Shown here piece after piece: positions 61,752 through 64,000 of a stretch of DNA of 64,000 nucleotides. Position 1 is the stretch's first letter; the number at the start of each line of letters is the position of its first letter. This DNA is from Myxococcus qinghaiensis. GTDB lineage: Bacteria > Myxococcota > Myxococcia > Myxococcales > Myxococcaceae. Where the stretch lies: positions 124,001-188,000 of the forward strand of contig NZ_JAKCFA010000018.1 in NCBI RefSeq assembly GCF_024198215.1, read 5' to 3'. The notes under the pieces are model-generated. The model searched no databases, was not told where the DNA came from, and was given only the letters and a program-made list of their open reading frames with translations. The position numbers were made by a program, and so were the translations under genes.

Positions 61752-61794
61752 CGTGTGGTGACCGCTCGAATACTGTCCGAGCGGTCACCACGCG
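61752..61794 (+). terminator. long perfect inverted repeat after first lipoprotein
   Basis: CGTGTGGTGACCGCTCG (61752-61768) pairs with CGAGCGGTCACCACGCG (61778-61794) as 17 bp with one G-U pair and a 9-base loop, 12 bases past the stop. No T run follows. It may be a terminator or an operator dyad upstream of the second paralog's promoter. Confidence 0.5.
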
Positions 61795-61816
61795 ACACAC
61801 CGACACTCTCACGGGT

Positions 61817-61832
61817 TGGCGCACCTGTTGCT
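61817..61832 (+). promoter_or_regulatory. sigma-54-type promoter of second DNRLRE lipoprotein
   Basis: TGGCGCACCTGTTGCT matches the same consensus as 58687-58702, with GG and GC ten bases apart. The distance to its GTG is also the same (28 bases after the CATCG that follows). Confidence 0.65.
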
Positions 61833-61869
61833 CACGCATCGTCCTGGCTGGACCTGAAGGAGAGATGAC

Positions 61870-64000
61870 GTGAGACACGTGACAGGCGGAGTGGTGGGTT
61901 GGAGTCTGGGTATGGCGCTCGCACTCCTGAGTGGGTGCGGGTGTGCCCAGGATGAAGTGTCTGCTTCCACGCGGGAGGAGGCCCCGGAGGGCCAGCGGCG
62001 TGACGAGCTGGTGACGCAGACCGTCACCCTCATCGCGGCGGCGGACACGCACGTGGTGGCGACATCACCGACGACGAGCTTCGGCTCGTCACCGACGATG
62101 GAGGTGGACCGGTCGCCGGAGTCGGAGGCGTACCTGCGCTTCCTCATCACTCCGTTCGAAGGACGGCTGACCACGGCGCGGCTGCGGGTGTACGCGCTGG
62201 ATGGTTCCTCGGATGGGCCCACCGCGCATGACCCCCGGATTGAAGGACGCAACTGGAACGAGCTGACGACGTGGAACACACGTCCGACCCAGGCCAACAA
62301 CATCCTCGCCAGCGCCGGAGCCGTGACGAGTGGCACCTGGATTGAGCTGGATATCTCCGACCTGGCCATCTCCCAGAATGCCTATACCGACGTCCACCTG
62401 CGGCCGGACAGCACGGACGGGGTGACGATTGCGTCGAGCGAGCATCCCAACGCCGCGCTGCGCCCGCAGCTCGTCCTCACCGTCGAGTCCGCCGAGGACC
62501 ATCCTCCGCACCGCCCCGCGCCGCTCCCGGTGTCGGGTCCGCCCACGCTCTTCAACGCGAGCGCTGACACGTATGTCTCCGAGGCCGCGCCGGGCTCCTC
62601 CGCCGGAGGCACGGCGCAGAAGCTTTGGGTGGACAATGGCCAGAAGCGAGAGGCGTACCTGCGCTTCTCGGTGCAAGGCCTGACGGAGACGGTGCAGCGC
62701 GCGGTGCTGCGCTTAAATGTCTCCGACGAAGGCACGGCGGGCGGCCCCTCCGTGTATGCGATTCAAGGGGCCTGGAGTGAGTCGAGCGTCACCTGGAACA
62801 CGCGCCCGCAGCGGGTGGGCGGCGTGCTGTCCTACGTGCCGTTCCTCTCGCCCCTCGGCACCGTGGAATACGACGTGACGGACCTGGTGCGCGGCAATGG
62901 TGACGTCTCGTTCGGGTTGTATGGAAACTCGAGCACCCCGGTGACGTTCGTCTCCAGGGAGGCCTCCACCTCCGGCCTCAGGCCCCAGCTCCTCGTCTGG
63001 ACGGGGGCGTCCAGGGGCGCGCCGGGGGATGCCTGCCTGACGCGTCGGGAGATTGTCTCGACGACCGTCTACCCGCTGCACGACACCTATATCGACCAGT
63101 ACCGTCCTGACTCGACGTTCCACCGCGAGGCGTCGCTGAAGGTGGACACGCAGCCGGGGTTCTACAGCTACCTCGACTTCGACATGCAGTTGCCGGCCGG
63201 ACAGGTGGTCCGCCGCGTGTTGCTCCAGTTGTACGCGCTGGAGGCCTCTGACCGTGCGCCCCGGCTCTTGAAGTCCCATCCGTTCGACCCCACGCAGACC
63301 ACCTGGTCTCATCCGCCGCCCTACGTGAATGAGGTCATCGCAGACGCGTGGGCGGTGAAGAAGGACGAGTGGGTGGAGTACGACGTGACGGCCGCCGTCA
63401 CCACCTCGGGCCGGCACGCCTTCCACCTGTATCCCTACTCGAACGACGGGCTGAGCTTCGCGTCGGTGGACGCGGCGCGAGAGGGCATCCTGGACGCCGC
63501 GCCCCGGCTGGTCATCGTCACGGAGAGCGCGCCGTTCTGCTCGTACCGGGGCACGCAGCCCGCGGGGACGACGGCGTGGGTGAAGCAGTCGACCAGCGCC
63601 GCCACGGAGCGCTCCCGTCACACGGCCCCCGCGCCGGACGGTGGCTTCGCCGTGCTCAGCGCGGTGGAGCAGACGCAGGATGGGCCTTACTGGGGGGAGC
63701 AGACCGACGTCGTCGCGCTCCACCGCGCGGACGGGAGCGTCGCGTGGACGCGTGAGTTCCCCCAAACGCAGGTGGAGTTCAGGCGCGTGGCGGTCACCAG
63801 CCTGGGCAACGTGCTCGTCGCGGGCGAGTACGCTGGAGCGCCGGACCTGGGCAAGGGCGCCCTGCCGCAGGGGCGGGGCATGTTCCTGATGAAGCTCACG
63901 CCCGCCGGCGCGGTGGACTGGACGCGGGGCTACCGCTCCTGGAGCCAGGGGCCGGATGGGCCCGAGGACAACCTCATCCCCGTGTACGACCTGGCGACGG
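61870..64000 (+). CDS. DNRLRE/beta-propeller lipoprotein, paralog 2 (3' end outside window)
   Basis: The frame is open to the window end (710 codons). GTG 61870 with AAGGAG seven bases upstream; signal peptide with lipobox LALLSGC, then GCAQDEVSASTREEAPEGQR. Three DNRLRE domains align with paralog 1, for example VATSPTTSFGSSPTMEVDRS, WSESSVTWNTRPQRVGGVLS, YLDFDMQLPAGQVVRRVLLQ, followed by the start of the propeller (MKLTPAGAVDWTRGYRSWSQ). Its promoter region is duplicated too. No frameshift or stop was found up to base 64000. Confidence 0.8.
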   Translation, partial: MRHVTGGVVGWSLGMALALLSGCGCAQDEVSASTREEAPEGQRRDELVTQTVTLIAAADTHVVATSPTTSFGSSPTMEVDRSPESEAYLRFLITPFEGRLTTARLRVYALDGSSDGPTAHDPRIEGRNWNELTTWNTRPTQANNILASAGAVTSGTWIELDISDLAISQNAYTDVHLRPDSTDGVTIASSEHPNAALRPQLVLTVESAEDHPPHRPAPLPVSGPPTLFNASADTYVSEAAPGSSAGGTAQKLWVDNGQKREAYLRFSVQGLTETVQRAVLRLNVSDEGTAGGPSVYAIQGAWSESSVTWNTRPQRVGGVLSYVPFLSPLGTVEYDVTDLVRGNGDVSFGLYGNSSTPVTFVSREASTSGLRPQLLVWTGASRGAPGDACLTRREIVSTTVYPLHDTYIDQYRPDSTFHREASLKVDTQPGFYSYLDFDMQLPAGQVVRRVLLQLYALEASDRAPRLLKSHPFDPTQTTWSHPPPYVNEVIADAWAVKKDEWVEYDVTAAVTTSGRHAFHLYPYSNDGLSFASVDAAREGILDAAPRLVIVTESAPFCSYRGTQPAGTTAWVKQSTSAATERSRHTAPAPDGGFAVLSAVEQTQDGPYWGEQTDVVALHRADGSVAWTREFPQTQVEFRRVAVTSLGNVLVAGEYAGAPDLGKGALPQGRGMFLMKLTPAGAVDWTRGYRSWSQGPDGPEDNLIPVYDLAT

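Overview
The window is high-GC DNA from a myxobacterium, most likely Myxococcota of the Cystobacterineae (Myxococcus/Corallococcus type). The reasons are a MYXO-CTERM-like C-terminus, sigma-54-type promoters, FHA and Ser/Thr-kinase signalling proteins, many lipoproteins, and GC-rich third codon positions. No rRNA, tRNA, CRISPR array, insertion sequence or prophage was seen. I did not recognise a complete undescribed multi-gene system; the most unusual loci are listed as findings.

Layout. 1-9537: a cut-off lipoprotein gene, plsB, argS, a hybrid histidine kinase, a HEAT-repeat protein and a dnaJ-type co-chaperone (all minus), then a SurA-N-like periplasmic chaperone and rimI (plus). 9640-31327: a contiguous str-S10-spc-alpha superoperon region (rpsL, rpsG, fusA, tuf, rpsJ, rplD, rplW, rplB, rpsS, rplV, rpsC, rplP, rpmC, rpsQ, rplN, rplX, rplE, rpsN, rpsH, rplF, rplR, rpsE, rpmD, rplO, secY, adk, map, infA, rpmJ, rpsM, rpsK, rpsD, rpoA, rplQ). 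The order is classical except that rplC (L3) is missing between rpsJ and rplD. A near-consensus sigma-70 promoter precedes rpsL, and many of the longer spacers contain a GC-rich hairpin. 31356-34243: an unknown membrane protein, a TPR lipoprotein and PlsC (minus). 34484-38038: a deoxynucleoside kinase translationally coupled to a DUF2314-like protein, then an FHA regulator with a degenerate sigma-54 AAA+ domain.

38246-50964: single metabolic and cell-envelope genes (DMT transporter, psuG, free-Met-sulfoxide reductase, sirtuin, Ser/Thr kinase with PEGA domain, ABC-F ATPase, zinc-ribbon protein, membrane histidine kinase, Slt-type lytic transglycosylase). Several convergent pairs share an inverted repeat that could terminate both. 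51033-57449: two cold-shock genes sharing a conserved 5' leader, one of them in frame with an upstream cadherin-like MYXO-CTERM protein that has no stop codon of its own. Next come a VOC protein, a FixJ-like regulator / single receiver / PAS histidine kinase cluster, and an alpha/beta hydrolase. 57608-64000: mltG and two tandem paralogous DNRLRE/beta-propeller lipoproteins. The second paralog runs off the window, and each is preceded at identical spacing by a sigma-54-like -24/-12 promoter.

All calls come from reading the sequence; no database search was possible. Start codons were chosen by Shine-Dalgarno match, family N-terminus and overlap with neighbours.
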